The notes: generated by a model not told the origin, from the sequence alone. DNA of 64,000 nucleotides from Glandiceps talaboti (GCF_964340395.1 NC_135563.1:19701651-19765650), one strand, 5' to 3'; shown: positions 41,997-59,046, numbered from the stretch's first letter. Translations and numbers: made by a program.

Positions 41997-42882
41997 ATGA
42001 ATGCTATCAGCTTCATTTGCACATGTTAGACTTTTCAATGACAATGTTTGGCTTTTACTAGCATGTAGAAAATGACAGTAACATACTTGAGACACAGAAG
42101 ATGTGTTTATTCTCAATGCATATTAATGACCCCTTTAAAACATGCCGTGTTAGAAATTCATGAAAGTGTCTACGACATAAACGCGCGTTGTTTATTATAG
42201 TTCCATTAATACACACATTATTTGCGGAGATCCCGTGTAGACCAAGGAGATAATGACGTCATTACAAAAGTAGGTCACATCCGTTTATGTTTACGATCAA
42301 CCAAATGCCTAAATCATGACATTTTGTAGAAAATTAACACATATAATTAATTTTGTTATGTATACATAATTTCCCAGGACATTCCAAACGGAATCGTTTA
42401 AATGTAATCTCAATATGAAGGGGAAATTCAACCTGTTTGAAGTATGACGTATACGATGATATCCCTCGTGCGTCATGCGTTTGGTAGACTGTTTGACATT
42501 TACGTTAATAAACGATGACACACAAAACGTGTGCAAAAATGGAAGAAATATGCAATAAATTTCCACGTTCAAAAATAGTATCCGCAATATGAATAATGAC
42601 AACCACGTCAGTCAGATGTATTGATGGAATATTCCTATGCACGGTTCGCCGTGATCGTTCAGTGACCTGATCCATGGACAGATGGCTATAAACGTTTTTA
42701 TATCCGTACCATTCTTTTCTGAACTGACGTTTCGGTATCTTAACGCAAGCCATAAACTGTTTATCGGTCTATATATTTTTTTTTACTACAGACTCTTTCT
42801 AAGTTTAACCTCAGCTCCACCTTGCTTGCATGTGTGTATGGGGCTATGGTGACCTTCCCATAGTTGTTGTTGTATGTGTGGC

Positions 42883-43430
42883 TAGACTCTCTCACAGTCT
42901 AGGAGCATCGCATCATTAAGATACCAACTGCATAATTGTAATGTGGGCCCTCATCGACTACACAGGGCTAACCATTTGTTGACGTGTTATTGCGATGCCC
43001 GAGCACTGTTAACATTTTGTTGATTTCCCTCCCTGGTAATGGCTTAACCATTGGTTTATTGAAAACAAAGAAGGTCAGTGATTCTTGGACCCTACAACAT
43101 GACTGACAACTTATCTGGAGACTCTCCATCTAGAACTAACACAAACAAACTGTTTACTTTCAACTTAGTGAAATTGTATGACTATTTACTTATGGTTACC
43201 TTAATATTATACAATCCTATAATGAAGTTATACCATCCTATAATGATGTTAGCATATAATATAATGATATTATGCAACCATATAATGTGTTTTTTCAAGT
43301 AATATACAGTCCATTACTCTGATAAGACAGTGACAGCTTTCCATATTATTCTAGTACAATTATTCGGTAAGATATTGGTACATACAAAACAGCTAATAGC
43401 GATGCTCCCTGAGACTGGTGAGAGAGTCTA
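42883..43430. mobile_element. Family C inverted-repeat transposon with 9-10 base target duplication
   Basis: Left end TAGACTCTCTCACAGTCT and right end TGGTGAGAGAGTCTA are imperfect inverted repeats that extend over about 30 bases to GAGCATCGC and GCGATGCTC. TATGTGTGGC before and CATGTGTGGC after the element are direct repeats matching at nine of ten positions. Fragments of the family are at about 4480-4663. Confidence 0.65.
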
Positions 43431-43987
43431 CATGTGTGGCTTGCATATGTCATAATATCCGCCATTTTACAACTATACGTGTGGCCTGCACGTGTCGTCT
43501 AGTACCGTCACCGACCACTCTTCTGCTATTCTGCTATACCAATTTTTAGCATATGTGATAGTGAATTCCTCAGGAAATTAGGCTTACTACATGTAAAACG
43601 GCCCACTCATGCGAGAGAGGTGTGGTTTTATTTTCATATGTGAAAAGACAACTAGCGGGATGGGTAGAATGGTGAATGCAGTTTGAAAAAAATAAATACC
43701 TTTCGTTTGATCTTGAAAGGATTGAAAAAAAAGATAACCCCAATTGAAGTTATTCTAATCATTATTATGTATGCCGAAAACACTAAGTTGCCTCTAAAAC
43801 GTGGTTTACTGTATTACTCACTTCAACGTAATGTTATTTCGTCTTCTTTTTTATCAAAACATAATTTGCAAATTATTAAAGTCTATACACGAATTATTTG
43901 TAAGTACACTTCTGTTTTGACATTTTTGTAGTACTTTGTTTTGTCATCAATGAACACTTCAGATAACCACTGTCGTCGTCGTCGTCG

Positions 43988-44050
<63 letters not shown>

Positions 44051-46680
44051 GTTGCTTTCGTATTATCTATTACACACATTAATTCATGAAGACAGTGACG
44101 CTTCTTCCATATCCTGCAACGTTTAGTGTTCGTTTGTTATCCTGAAAATCGTTGTATGGAAACTTTTTAAAACTTTTAAATGCGAGTTATTCCAGGCCGA
44201 TTTGTTTCACATTTTTTTACAACCATTCTTTCGGAATGGTCGGCGCGTAGGCCCGTAAAGTTTAGTCTCGGTTGATAAAAGTTGACCACATTGTGTTGAA
44301 GAGTTTCAACTTACAAGGGTTCAACAAAAGAACTACAAATATATAATCAGTTCGTTCCTTGATGTCAAGCAGACCACCACCTGTTTGAAAGCTGTTCAAA
44401 ACGAAGTTTCTTTCGTTCATTCAATTTGAAAGGTTTCTACACGAGTGCACAAATAACTACGTTTAGTTCGTGACGCTCACAGGGTCAGATAGGGGTAATG
44501 ACACAGCGTACTCGTCACAATAATGAAAACTTATTGTAAGATATTTAATCCCAAGAAAAAAAAAGTCTATTGATGTAGCTGAGCCATTAATTTCTGTACC
44601 GGTAGTTTACGAAAACGCACACGCATTTAAGTACTTAGGACCCAAGATCTTTAAGAGTGTTATGAATTAGGTAACTACGGACAAAATTACTGCATTAGTT
44701 TATGCGATTGGTCTTTTCCATTAGACAGTAAGTACACTTATTTCGCCCACATTATGTCCATATACGCCCTTGCATATATTACTTAGACTGATTCTGGAAC
44801 TATCTGGGGTTACAAATGTCTATGGGAAAACTTGTACGTTGCTATAGGACCTACGTAAATGCATTCGTAACTCCTCATACATACGGCAGAACCAGCTACA
44901 AAATGATATAAGATTCACTGATACTAGTATGTCATCAAATTGACGTAACTGTAAGCCTACATTAGACTTATGTAAATTATAAGTTATATCATGATACCTG
45001 TATATAATGTTTGCCATTCGGTGCTACGGCGTCGCGGTATAGGCTCAGACTCTCCTTGCGAATTTAGAGCTCATGCTTAGTAACTTGGTATAGAAAAGGA
45101 AAGTATAGAATACATAAGCTTTTTATAAAGCATATAACATTTGCAATTCGTAATAAAACTTGAAAGGTCTATATATTTGCATAATTGTAAAAAAAATGTA
45201 ACTACTAACAATGGTATGTCGTTGCTTTCATCAAAATGTTAAGCAAGTGTTAAATTGTAAATTGATTTACCTCAAGTTGAAAACTGAATTCTGGCAAATA
45301 TCAGAGGATATAGGGTGCAGATCTACGCGGAGTATTCAGGTGTTTCCATGTTAGCCTTACAAATTGGTGAGATCGAGGTGCTAGTGTATCTCTCTAGAGT
45401 TTGTCGAGTGTCAGTTTTCTTTTCCCAAACACGTGGACTGCGAGCACCATTGATCATGTTGACACAGTGCACATGTATTAAATGCATGGTCCTTTCAATA
45501 GAGACAATGGTCAAAAAAAGACAAAATGTTGCAATCTTAACTGTACCTTGCCGATGTCACTACTTAAATTAGCACATGGTACACGACATGATAGTACATG
45601 TACAGGGCGTGGTACTAAAATGTCTTCATGGACGTGAGCATTTGAAGAAAGATACATTTTTAAACATATACCTCTAGAAACCACGTTGGCATCCAGAATA
45701 ACCCTCTCAGCCGATGAACGAAACTTGACAATAAATCAAGATTATAAGTGACAGAGCCATGACTTCGATTTCAGCCTTACTGCAATCATTATACCTCGTA
45801 TAAAGGCAGGCCAGGTGTTTGTATAGTAATAGTAACTAAACTTAATAGAGTTGTTTATCTAGTACCCTATATTTCACTCTACTGGTCAACATGTTTTAGG
45901 GAAGGTGAAAACTATATGTAACTGTACTCAGTGTTCTACGATGGGCTTCAGAACCAACTCCCAGTACACACTTTTGATGATTTATCACCAAACAGACCAT
46001 ACCATACCATATGACGCACCAATACACAGCCTAGCCAGGCCTTCCCAACCATGGACCATCTTTTCTATCTACCCACTTCTCCTCATGGTACATTCACACC
46101 ATCACCAAATGCCCTTTGATCACTCTTGAATTCATAGTGAAGAACTTCTTTCAAAACCTGCACTTCCCTTTCCAAACTTAGCTGAAGTAAAAATGGTCTG
46201 TTTAGAGTTTACATTTCTTGTATTCGTTTTTCGCTTGAGTAGCCAACTCCCAAAGCAAACATAATATTCCTGATTGGCAGAAAACCCCACAAAAAACCGT
46301 GACCAATGAACGTTACTCTACTGGAATAGATTCGTTGGCGGTATCGGTACCTGAATAGTTCTGTTGAAGACTTGATGAAAATAACTTTTAGGAATGTTAT
46401 TACAAATGGACAAAATATTCCTATCAAACTGAACCCATACTTGTATTCTGGCTAGGGACATGTTGTCAATCAAATACACAAATCATATTGTTACATGTAA
46501 ATATAGATCTAGTCAGATGGTATCCGAAGACTTGACTCTGTCCTCACCATATTACCAAATGTAACACAAGCGTACGGTAGTTCCGGGACGGTGGCGGATT
46601 CGTGAAATGTCGCGTTCATCGTACGCCCCCCCCCCCGGTCTCGTCTCATGATTATCCCTCGGGATTGAAATAGAGATTGT
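43431..46680. other. Intergenic, nothing recognised except one microsatellite
   Basis: Short frames at 43683-43931, 45315-45572 and 46209-46427 (minus) have no family signature. Confidence 0.45.
43972..44050 (+). repeat. (GTC)n(ATC)n microsatellite
   Basis: Six GTC units followed by about twenty TCA units. Confidence 0.95.
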
Positions 46681-46689
46681 TGACGCATC

Positions 46690-47150
46690 TAGTAAAGACC
46701 ACATCACCGTGACCAGATTTGACCGTGGATACAAATGTAAATGTGAAAATAAGATATGATGTAGTCGTGTAGTGAACATCGTCAAGTCGACGCCGAAAAG
46801 GGTATATACTATAGCCTGTTTACGATGCTTAAGGTATATTCCGTTCATTGCAATCTCTCATCCGAGACAGGCTACAAAAAGGAAGGCGTTGTATGATATC
46901 CAATTCAGCGCTAACGGCTAGTAACACGTCTCGGTGTATTTCCTGTATTACTATATAATACTAAGTACACTTACGGAGAACATAGATGTATATGTGAAAT
47001 TAAGAAAAAGCGAATGTAGTTGTATAGTGAATATCATAAAGTCATCCCCACACTCTTGGAAGGGAGTTGTGATGTTTGCAGGGAAAGCAGCTCGGTGCTA
47101 ACAACGTCTCATTGTACAAAATATCACATGATAATCGGCCGTCAAAGTAC
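46690..47150 (+). repeat. Diverged tandem duplication
   Basis: The pair GTATAGTGAATATCATAAAG (near 47023) and GTGTAGTGAACATCGTCAAG (near 46769) have matching neighbours on both sides, with AATGTAAATGTGAAA near 46733 against GATGTATATGTGAAA near 46985 upstream. The unit is about 250 bases and well diverged. Confidence 0.45.
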
Positions 47151-47229
47151 CAAGTTATCCCCTCCGCCCCTTCTAGCCTTGCAGTGATTACGGACACTAC
47201 AATTGATACTTTCTGCCCCTCGTTGATTT

Positions 47230-47366
47230 TTCCTTCACTGACTAGACTGTGACCTTCCATGTCACCTTTGTACATCAATGTCGAGAGTTTCTAGTGTTGT
47301 GTCACGTGACCTTAAATAGTTTGGTACCTGGATGTTACCTTACTGTATACAAAAAGGCGACCTTGC
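47230..47366 (+). repeat. Dispersed repeat, copy 1 of a pair
   Basis: Shares GTGACCTTCC, CACCTTTGTACATCA, TTGTGTCACGTGACCTTAAA and a GACCTTGC end, in order, with 48368-48513. Confidence 0.6.
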
Positions 47367-47941
47367 CATACTCGATCTAAATGTTACTGTCCCATGACAA
47401 CAGACCTTATCGTGAACTTCTAGGGTGTCAACATGTCGCTTCCACTGAAGCTTTGATAGTCTACCGGCATAGCATACGTGATCCAAATCAACGGATGACA
47501 ACAATTGCATCAGGAAAATTTTCAAATTGTTACTGTAATCTTGGTGTAAAATCATATCATTTTATTTTTAGAATGACAATCTTGCAAAGACGCCCTGCAA
47601 ATATATCCTTCACGATCTTTCCCTTGTGCTTGTGATTGTGGTCAAAGTAAAAACAACACGGAAACAAAACAAAACAATGACATTTGTATTGTACGATAGC
47701 AATCATAATAACTAGAAAAGAAGTGTGTTGGCCAACGTCAGTAATATTCACAAACGGTGACTTTTGATAAAGTTAGTTCGTTAACACGTTTAGTTCATTG
47801 CAGATCACACACAACTATACGGGGGAGGGGGAGGGGCTTGTCCATCTAGTTATTCAAAAGCTTTTTACCCCAGAAGTGAAATAAATGAAGGCGGCTAACA
47901 ACACAAGTACAAATGTGACCATTATTTGAACACTTAAGGCA

Positions 47942-48096
<155 letters not shown>

Positions 48097-48367
48097 ATCA
48101 TTATCGTTCCTTTGATTTTCTATATTGGATTACATCGACAGAACTTGAGTACAAAAGATAAACCCTAGTTCTCTACAAGCATATTCAGAAGCTCTAATAC
48201 ACCATGTCAGCAATTTTGGCTGCAAATACCTGACAAGTTAAAAGGCTGTTTATACACCTTGTGGAACGCGTGTCTCGTGTGAGTTTCATCGTGCACGTAG
48301 CCCCTACTCCCCTCTAGCCATCCATGCATTCATAGTTTTTAATTCCCCGGCCGGCCAATTGACCTAT

Positions 48368-48513
48368 CCTTCACTTGTTTATTACAGTGACCTTCCCATT
48401 TCACCTTTGTACATCAGCATTGAGCGATTCTAGATTTGTGTCACGTGACCTTAAATAGTGCGGTCCCTGGGCCGGCATTAGCTGTGGCGTGTGGTAAAAA
48501 ATGGAGACCTTGC
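48368..48513 (+). repeat. Dispersed repeat, copy 2 of a pair
   Basis: Aligns with 47230-47366 in the same orientation, with about one difference per eight bases. Confidence 0.6.
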
Positions 48514-49760
48514 TTTTGTTTAAAACTTAAAAACTTAACCGTGTTATCTAGCGGTAGAACTGAATAAACGCGGAAAGTATTCTTGGGAGCTAGTGTTTTC
48601 TGCAACTTTTGCCCATTTTGAACCGGGTTTTTGATGTTTGGAACAGTCTTTTTACCCTTTTTGATAGGCGATACGTCGAAGTTATGGAAAGAAATTAAAT
48701 TCTAAAAAACATTAATATGATAACATTTCGCCATTTGACAAAACACTAACGTATAACCTTACTTCACAACTACCTGCGATAGTTTTGCTTTTGATTGGTG
48801 GAAACACTAAAAAAACAAAAAACAAAAACAAAACCAAAACAAAACAAACAACAAAACCTGCGCAGCGCCAAATATGCACTTGAATATGGCTGAAAATAAA
48901 AAATATGTGTGACTGTTATTGAACTCATTTGATGAACGATAACAATAAGAATCCGGCGAGATGTGCAAACGAGCGAACGAAATATTCCGAATACAAAATG
49001 TCTTACCTTTCCTGTACTGATGACTAGCAGCTAGCAACTAAAACCCGCAGCGCCCAGTCAGTCCTAAAATATAACACCCGGCGGTCAGGAATTGAATATG
49101 ATTAGAATAATGTATACGGATGCATCTATATAAGTGAACAGTCTTGAACAAAGTCTGGTGATGTCACCATGGCAATTGGTCCTACCAATCATCTGATAGA
49201 TTAGAATTCGGGTTGAGGGTTAGGTGAACTCGTCTGTTGGAATTGACGTTATGTTTGACCTTTGTGGCACCTTTGTGACACGTGCGGACGTCACGGGTGA
49301 TTACGTAATGAGTGACATCGAGGACCCTGCTTAGGTTGATTGGGAATCGAACCCCGGGAGATCTACCCACTGTCTGTAATTTTGAAAGCAGCGCAGTGCA
49401 CGTTTACACATGTTGTGTGTTTAATAGTCAATAGGTGTAATAAGTCTTTCCCGCTTAGTTTTAGCTTCTTTAATTTAGTTTAGTTTGATTTTGTTCAGTT
49501 CTGGTAACCGCACTCTGTATGAAATGAATCATCAGACTTTCTTGTTTAGTCCATAGACCCTGCTACACGATATTACACGTATCACTATCATGTATGGGTT
49601 TATGGTTTAACATTGCACTTTTGTTAAAGTCTGATTCGGATCTGTTCGGCTCTGCTCGGTTGACTTCGGTTCGGTATGAATTGATTTAGTCTGGTTAGGC
49701 TTGGAGTGGTTTAGTTTGGCCATGGTTGGTATGGCTTTGGTTGGTTTAGTTACTTAATTT
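48514..49760. other. Intergenic, nothing recognised
   Basis: AT-rich, with an AAAAC-rich run near 48810-48855 and a tRNA-like remnant at 49330-49385. Confidence 0.4.
49330..49385 (-). repeat. tRNA-derived remnant with perfect B box
   Basis: The minus strand carries GGGGTTCGATTCCCAA, containing a perfect Pol III B box (GGTTCGATTCC) in a tRNA-like T-stem and loop. The upstream A box and acceptor stem are not convincing, so it is a 3' tRNA-like relic or SINE head. Confidence 0.4.
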
Positions 49761-49765
49761 GTTTC

Positions 49766-49767
49766 TT

Positions 49768-49813
<46 letters not shown>

Positions 49814-49901
49814 CTGGTCTGGTCTGGTCTGGTCTGGTTCTGGTCTGGTTCTGGTCTGGTCTGGTCTGGTCTGGTCTGGTCCGAGGCTGGTCTGGTCTGG
49901 T
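49766..49901 (+). repeat. (TTCTGG)n / (TCTGG)n minisatellite
   Basis: A hexamer block passes into pentamer blocks with occasional hexamers. Frames across it are repeat translations. Confidence 0.95.
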
Positions 49902-50005
49902 CTAATTTGGTTCATCGTATTTAGCCTTTTTCTGTTTGTCAAAGTTATGTTTGCGGTACCATTTCCTTATGTTTTATGTATCTATATTTAATTAGTACAG
50001 TGAAT

Positions 50006-53084
<3,079 letters not shown>

Positions 53085-53290
53085 TTAAGGACAAAACAAT
53101 TTAAAATGACACTCATCCTCAACAACTGTAAAACCTTGTCTTTTACAATATGGACATAGTTCAAGTAAATCGTCACACGTAACGTTTGAGAAATCACAAA
53201 CAACCGGACTGTCATCAACACATTCGAACTTGCTGCTGTTAAAAAATAATGGTCCATGACAACAATAATTCATGGTGCAAATTGGATACT
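53085..53290 (-). CDS. Possible terminal exon of an unknown cysteine-rich protein
   Basis: The minus strand has a strong acceptor (pyrimidine run, then TTTTTGCCAG) directly before an open frame of 67 residues with phase 1 entry and a stop at 53085. The peptide has eleven cysteines (spacings such as CCxxxxxxxxxxxxC and CPYC), no long hydrophobic segment and an NSS sequon, fitting a secreted domain. The family is not recognised and I found no upstream exon, so this is a candidate only. A polyadenylation signal is not evident close by. Confidence 0.3.
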
Positions 53291-53439
53291 CTGGCAAAAA
53301 TAAAAAGGGAGCATGCAATTCCATGCAATTCAAGTGAAAAGTAATCACAATCGCATGATTTAAACCTGCCAATGACGGTTTTATGTGATTTGCCGAACTC
53401 GCGTTCGTACCCATTCGGAAGACTTCGAATCTGATGATG

Positions 53440-53535
53440 AACGTGTGAAGCCATCATCATATTCAGATTGAGCCTAGAGGTGAACTTTTGAAACTGAAAC
53501 TGAATATGAATATGATGGTGGCTTCACACTCGTTA
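53440..53535. repeat. Inverted-repeat hairpin
   Basis: CGTGTGAAGCCATCATCATA at the left recurs inverted as ATATGATGGTGGCTTCACAC at the right around a loop of about 30 bases. Probably a small MITE. Confidence 0.5.
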
Positions 53536-54238
53536 ATTTCCGTGAGTGACAAATGCAAAAGAGGATACATGTAAAACTAGGTAGCAGTTGAAATCATGGT
53601 AAAATGGTAAACGTAGAAAGCCATCTCTACAATACATTTATTGGTCAGAGCTCAACGCCTTAGTCTGACGTCAGAGCTAGAGGTAGGGCTACTGTCACGC
53701 GTTACTAACGTGTGAAACTCGAACTTCCAGCCAATCAACTTAAAGGTTTTCCTCACAAAATATCTTTATAATAATCGAATTCGCGTTAAAGAGTAGGTTT
53801 CCTTGTATGTGACATTGTTTTGATTTCTGACTAAACTCCCCATCCCCAAGTAATTGTAATGACAGTACTAAGTATTTCTTACCCCACGTAAATTCCTTGT
53901 AATCACCTCTTATATGTATGATTTAGAGAAAAATCAATAGTTTTGGGTAGTTTTATCTGCAACAATGGTGAATAGAATGTCTGTACTGCAGGCGTTTGGG
54001 ATTTCCCCTTTTGATCCCGAGAAGGCTATCGAAATGAAACATGTCACGCTCTGTAACTGTGAGTCACGCCACGAATGTAGCACACTCATTCACTTTGTCC
54101 TTACTTTCTGCTACCCACGCTCTGGACCCCAACCTTTGCCAGAGGCCGATAGAAGTATATATTGATAGCTGCTTTGTACAATGAACACGATTCTGATATG
54201 ATATCAGGACAATGTAATAACATAGATGGGTATTATTT

Positions 54239-54304
54239 AGTCTAATTCATATACAGTATCGTTACCATAAACGTCCATAGTACCACAGTTGGCATCCACA
54301 CTAG
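54239..54304 (+). mobile_element. MITE family A copy
   Basis: AGTCTAATTCATATACAGTA, then TCGTTACCATAAACG, ending GTTGGCATCCACACTA. The minus-strand open frame ending in this block is therefore partly repeat-derived. Confidence 0.5.
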
Positions 54305-56197
54305 GTACTATCACGTCCTCAAATTCAGTTTGCAATACTGTCGCCGTATTGGTCAACTGGTCTGCACCCATCCATATTTCGTAGAAATTATCGACCATCT
54401 GCATTTTATTATTTCCGCAACTTAAAATGGCCGACAGTGGTTGGGATTTGAAAATACATTTTGGACGGAGGTCAAAAAATACAAACAATCCAAAGAATGA
54501 AAATTATTGAAAAATTAAAGGGTGCACTTTCAATGAGTTTTTCGTTTCATTCTCACACACCTCCTAATCTGATCTCCGCAGAGCACAAAAATGTACTGAG
54601 TCGACAAAAAGCACAGTCGATATGCCTAATTAAACCATCAGCATCGGCCATGTTGTGTAAACATCCAGTGTACCCGAACGTGGAAAAACCGAAATAATCA
54701 ATCAATCACAGTATGCTATTTCAGTTTCCGAATTATTTACCTAATTAAAGTTAAACTTAAAAGAACATTAGACACAACACAGTCCCTTTCCAGAAGTTTT
54801 TAAGAATATCATACTTTTGCAATTTTTAAGTCTCTCGGCATATACATTTATCATATCATTATGATAACAAAATCAAAATTATGCCAGAGAATAATGGGGG
54901 GGGGGGGGGGTGAGTATCGGGATAGACAATGAAAGAAAATGTAACGACTGCATTAAATTCTCGAATAATGTATGACACCCTACCTGTTGGTATCTTTTCC
55001 CGTCACCTTACTGTTTGTAAGCCAGTAACGTTTATTAGAAAGGTGAAATGGTGATGTGGGGTTTCATTTGATGAAATGCCTCCGCTGTGTAAACAGGGTG
55101 GACCTCCATGCAAATCTGAAACTTTCGCACTGGCACGTATTTTAACGATTTACTTGAACAGATGATTGCACCGCTGTTAACCAACCAATCGAGTCTTCTG
55201 GAAGCCAACCATATATATAGTTTGATTTGTGGCATGGTGGTTTGTCCCCATGACCTGCGGTTTCGGCGACAGGTATGTCAAAAAATGACATACCGATTGA
55301 ATAAGACAATATCTTTTGGTAACTTACTCGACAACTTGTAGTTTTTATAGTGAAGGCAGAATTAACCCAAATAAAACAAGTATGTAAATCATAACAAAAA
55401 ATCTTAACTAGTATACATCATGATTCCATTTTACGGTGAAAGCTGTATTTTGGCAATAAACCAGGCATGTACATTTTATACGGTCAATATCAGTTCAATC
55501 GTGGCCAGCACGCACCGTGCCATTTCTGAATAACTTCCCACAGCCATGTGTGTGTACCAATCGCAGGATGGTACTAATGTGGCCAAGGGCATGTTGTATT
55601 GAATACTAGCTTGACATATACGTTTATTTATCTCTATACTATAGTCGTGTAATAATTTGATAGATATACATTAAACTGACAACAATCGCGTACCCTGTAA
55701 CGGAAGAATGGTGTCCAGGAGTGCGTGACGTGTGTAGGAACTAACTACCCATCAATCAGTCAATCAATCAATCCACTAACGACAGATAGAGCCCGCATGT
55801 GTTGTTCAATGGCAGTGGGCATCTAAGCTCCTGACTGGATTAGCTACTTCACTACGTTCTATACAACAATTTTTACCAAATTTGGCTGAATAGCAGCCAT
55901 TTTTGATTGTCATATAAGAGATTATTTGTACAGTTTATACTTGCGTACTATAAATTGTCATTCTTGTACATAATTCTTTCAAGTGTTATATTGCTAAATG
56001 TAAAATTATCAGCTCATGCGACGTAAAAAATTAACGTTAAGCATTATTTTCCACAAACTTTTCCTGACTGGTATTTCTAAACTTGTTGATTTACGTATAT
56101 TGTCTGAAAACCAACACAGTAATGCAGCCTACGGTGTGGATTAACCATCCAGCGCCCCTGAACAGAACTTTGCCTGGATTTTGGCGCTCTACAAATT

Positions 56198-56230
<33 letters not shown>

Positions 56231-57895
56231 TCAATTATCCAATGAAGCTGAAAGAATCACTTGAATTATTGTATGACTTGCCTCATTTAATCCGACATTT
56301 CCTGACAGACATGGTGTAGTGAAGATGTATGTGTTAGGTACGTTGGTTCACACATGTTCTTGGTATGTTGGGTCATCACGTGCTGATTGTATCACGCCTA
56401 TAATTCAGACCATTAAAATCCACAGATGTTGTACCAATTGTAATGTAGTAAATAATGCATAAAAAGTACTTTAAAAAAAAAAAAATGATTTTTGGGGGTT
56501 GGGTTATCGATAGGCAAGTGGTTAAACCACTTGCATTGTCTGTTACCACTTCCACTGGAGTCGGAGTTTAAAGTCAGTGACATTTGGGTAAAATAGTTTA
56601 TAAAGTTGGCCCACACAGCCACGGTTCCATAGATATAAAGTGAAAGTAACCTTTAAACGAAAACGAAAACGAAGTGCCAATGTTTAGGTGCGTTGCTAGT
56701 GAAATTCCAAATCAATGACTATATAATCCCGTGATGTCCCGGCCGTGACGTCACAGTCCTATAGTTTTGGTTTCGCTCTACTGTACCTCACATAACTAGA
56801 GGAATTCTCTATAGTTGCCCGAGACTGTACTTTACAGGAGTTAACAAACAATCATAAAAGGGGAGGGTTGGGGAATTAAACCCGTTCTACGGCGTAAAAT
56901 GTGACCCTTCTCCCGATTCCATTTTATACGTACTCCCTCAATTTCCCTTCCTTTAAAACTTGACACTCTTTCTGTATGGGTTTAATACCATCAGACGTGG
57001 AAAGGAAGACAAGGCCCCCTAACTTACACTTGTATTGGAATGGCTGCGCCCTACTTTTAAAAATGTGTCAACGTTCCATCTTATCCAAATAAAGTCTCCA
57101 GACTCAACACAATGGCTAGAACTAGATCAATTGTATTCATTATAAACTCGGGAATACAATAAAAGTACAAATGAAGTGTGTCCTATATATACCGGATTAT
57201 TTGTTTTTTGGGAGGGCAACATGGGCGAGGTTACCGGTTTGTATTGTACTAAAACTCTCAACGTATAAGATACTCCAGCCTATGATCACATCAACAGGTG
57301 GAATGCTATATTTAATACATACTTCAACATTCAAATTAAAAGTTGAAGTACGTTGGCCCACACGAAGGTTGGTCGACGTTTCTATCAGCCAATCAAAAAA
57401 CAAAGAAGTATCAATTAAAAAAGAAATACACACAAGTGATGTTCGGTATTGTCAAATATATCCCTCGTCAGATCAGTGCAGTCACCCCTTTTATTTAGTA
57501 CCTTATTGCCGGTACCATCTATGGAGAACCACGCCGTACTCGATGTCACTCGATAAAGTTTAGTGGGTTTAAACGTTTACCTTGAAAATAAGATGTCCGT
57601 GACATGCGCCACAATAGTAAATTACGACCGCTATATGTGTTCAAAAGCTTTTAATGTCAATCCGACAATCGTCGCGGTATACCTCTGACGTTACTATCCT
57701 TCACGGAATTTGACCATTTTATACATTTATAACTCATAACTTTTTGGACAGTCTATTTGAGATCGAAGAATTTTTATTGGGGACGATATATCGATCTAAA
57801 CTTGTTTATATATATCGGGACAGTATATTGTGAGCAATGGTTTACTCCACAAGTGCCCATAAACCTGATATTTTACGCTCACCCTAGCTCTAGAT

Positions 57896-57977
57896 ATGGA
57901 TGTATACGCTGTGGGGTTTCGACACGTCTTCTTCCCTCCAAGACGTGTGGAAACCCCACAGCAGCGTATACGTCCAG
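57896..57977. repeat. Near-perfect hairpin of about 35-base arms
   Basis: GTATACGCT, GTGGGGTTTC and ACACGTCTT on the left recur inverted on the right with one 3-base bulge and two mismatches around a loop of about 9 bases. Probably a tiny MITE. Confidence 0.6.
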
Positions 57978-59046
57978 GGCTAACGCTCGCCCTATCCTTT
58001 GCAGACAGAGTTGCTACGTTGGCGTGTTACCATGTATGGCTTACTCTGGGTGAAAGGCGTACTGTCAAGTTGTGTGTATTGTATTGAGACTTCGAATAGA
58101 TGTGTATACCCAAGTCTAGGAAAAGGATAGCTAATGACATAGTCTCCAATCTGATTACATGTAACATCTAATGTAGGAATAGCACAGGGGACTCATGCCC
58201 AGTTTTGTTCATGAAAGCAAACAGACAAACAAACAAACAAACAAACAGAGTATGTAAGTGCAATTATGGCTACTTTGCATATAGGAAACCATACAGTGAA
58301 ACATTCATTATTATTGATACTGATTTGTGATTACTCTAATGTTGATGTTTGTCAGTACTTATTGTTTGTTTGTTTATTTTCGTAAACAAAACTGAGCCCG
58401 ACTCCCCTGTGGGAATAGGGCTAAATTTCCTGTCTTTTATTTCCTTCGTATCTTTAGTTTTTTATTTTGTCCTCTTAGAGTGATCGCCTCTTCGTAGGTC
58501 AGTAACTTATAGAGAAAGGAAATTGAGGGAGGGAGGGTCACTTTTTAGGAAACGGAATGGGGGGAGGTAACATTTTACGTAGCAGTCCGACTTGATTTCC
58601 CCCGCCCCCTGTAATTACTGAAGGCTCCCTCAAACCCTTACAAGCAGGTCATGTAACGGTCTTTGCTGTAATGTACGACTATGTGTACCTAAAAGAACCA
58701 GTTCGGATATAGTAAAAAGTTGGTCCAGAACAAAAGAATGGCTCCACTGATAAGATAACACTAATGCAAGAATCTGGGATTGAAATTTTAGTCTTTACTT
58801 TATGGCAATATATTGGGGATAATGAGGTGGACTGGAGATATTGACCTTGGTTCTGAGGTTGTCAGTTGTGTGCTCATCTAGTCTTTGGGAGTTCCATCCT
58901 TCAGCTCAGCCAATGTTATAGACCCAAATACAGGCAATGATTTAACACAAACACAGACTTACTGTGGTGGTAATAGTGGGAAACAACAAATACCTTTAAA
59001 AACTATCAATGTGGTGGGGGTCTTACTAGAGAAAAATTCTTCGTCT

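Larger units (their letters stand above)
53540..59040. other. Intergenic, no gene recognised
   Basis: Contains a family A MITE (54239-54304), a G run (54896-54911), a GATT run (56206-56231), a hairpin (57896-57977) and ACAA repeats near 58218-58247. The 57171-57563 frame and its minus-strand partner match no family. Confidence 0.45.

Noticed and set aside
54237-54488. Minus-strand frame of 83 codons
   Set aside because: Its C-terminal part is a translated family A MITE, and the rest has no recognisable motif.
57171-57563. 130-codon plus-strand frame
   Set aside because: No domain, no splice context and an overlapping minus frame of equal quality; likely chance or a decayed repeat.
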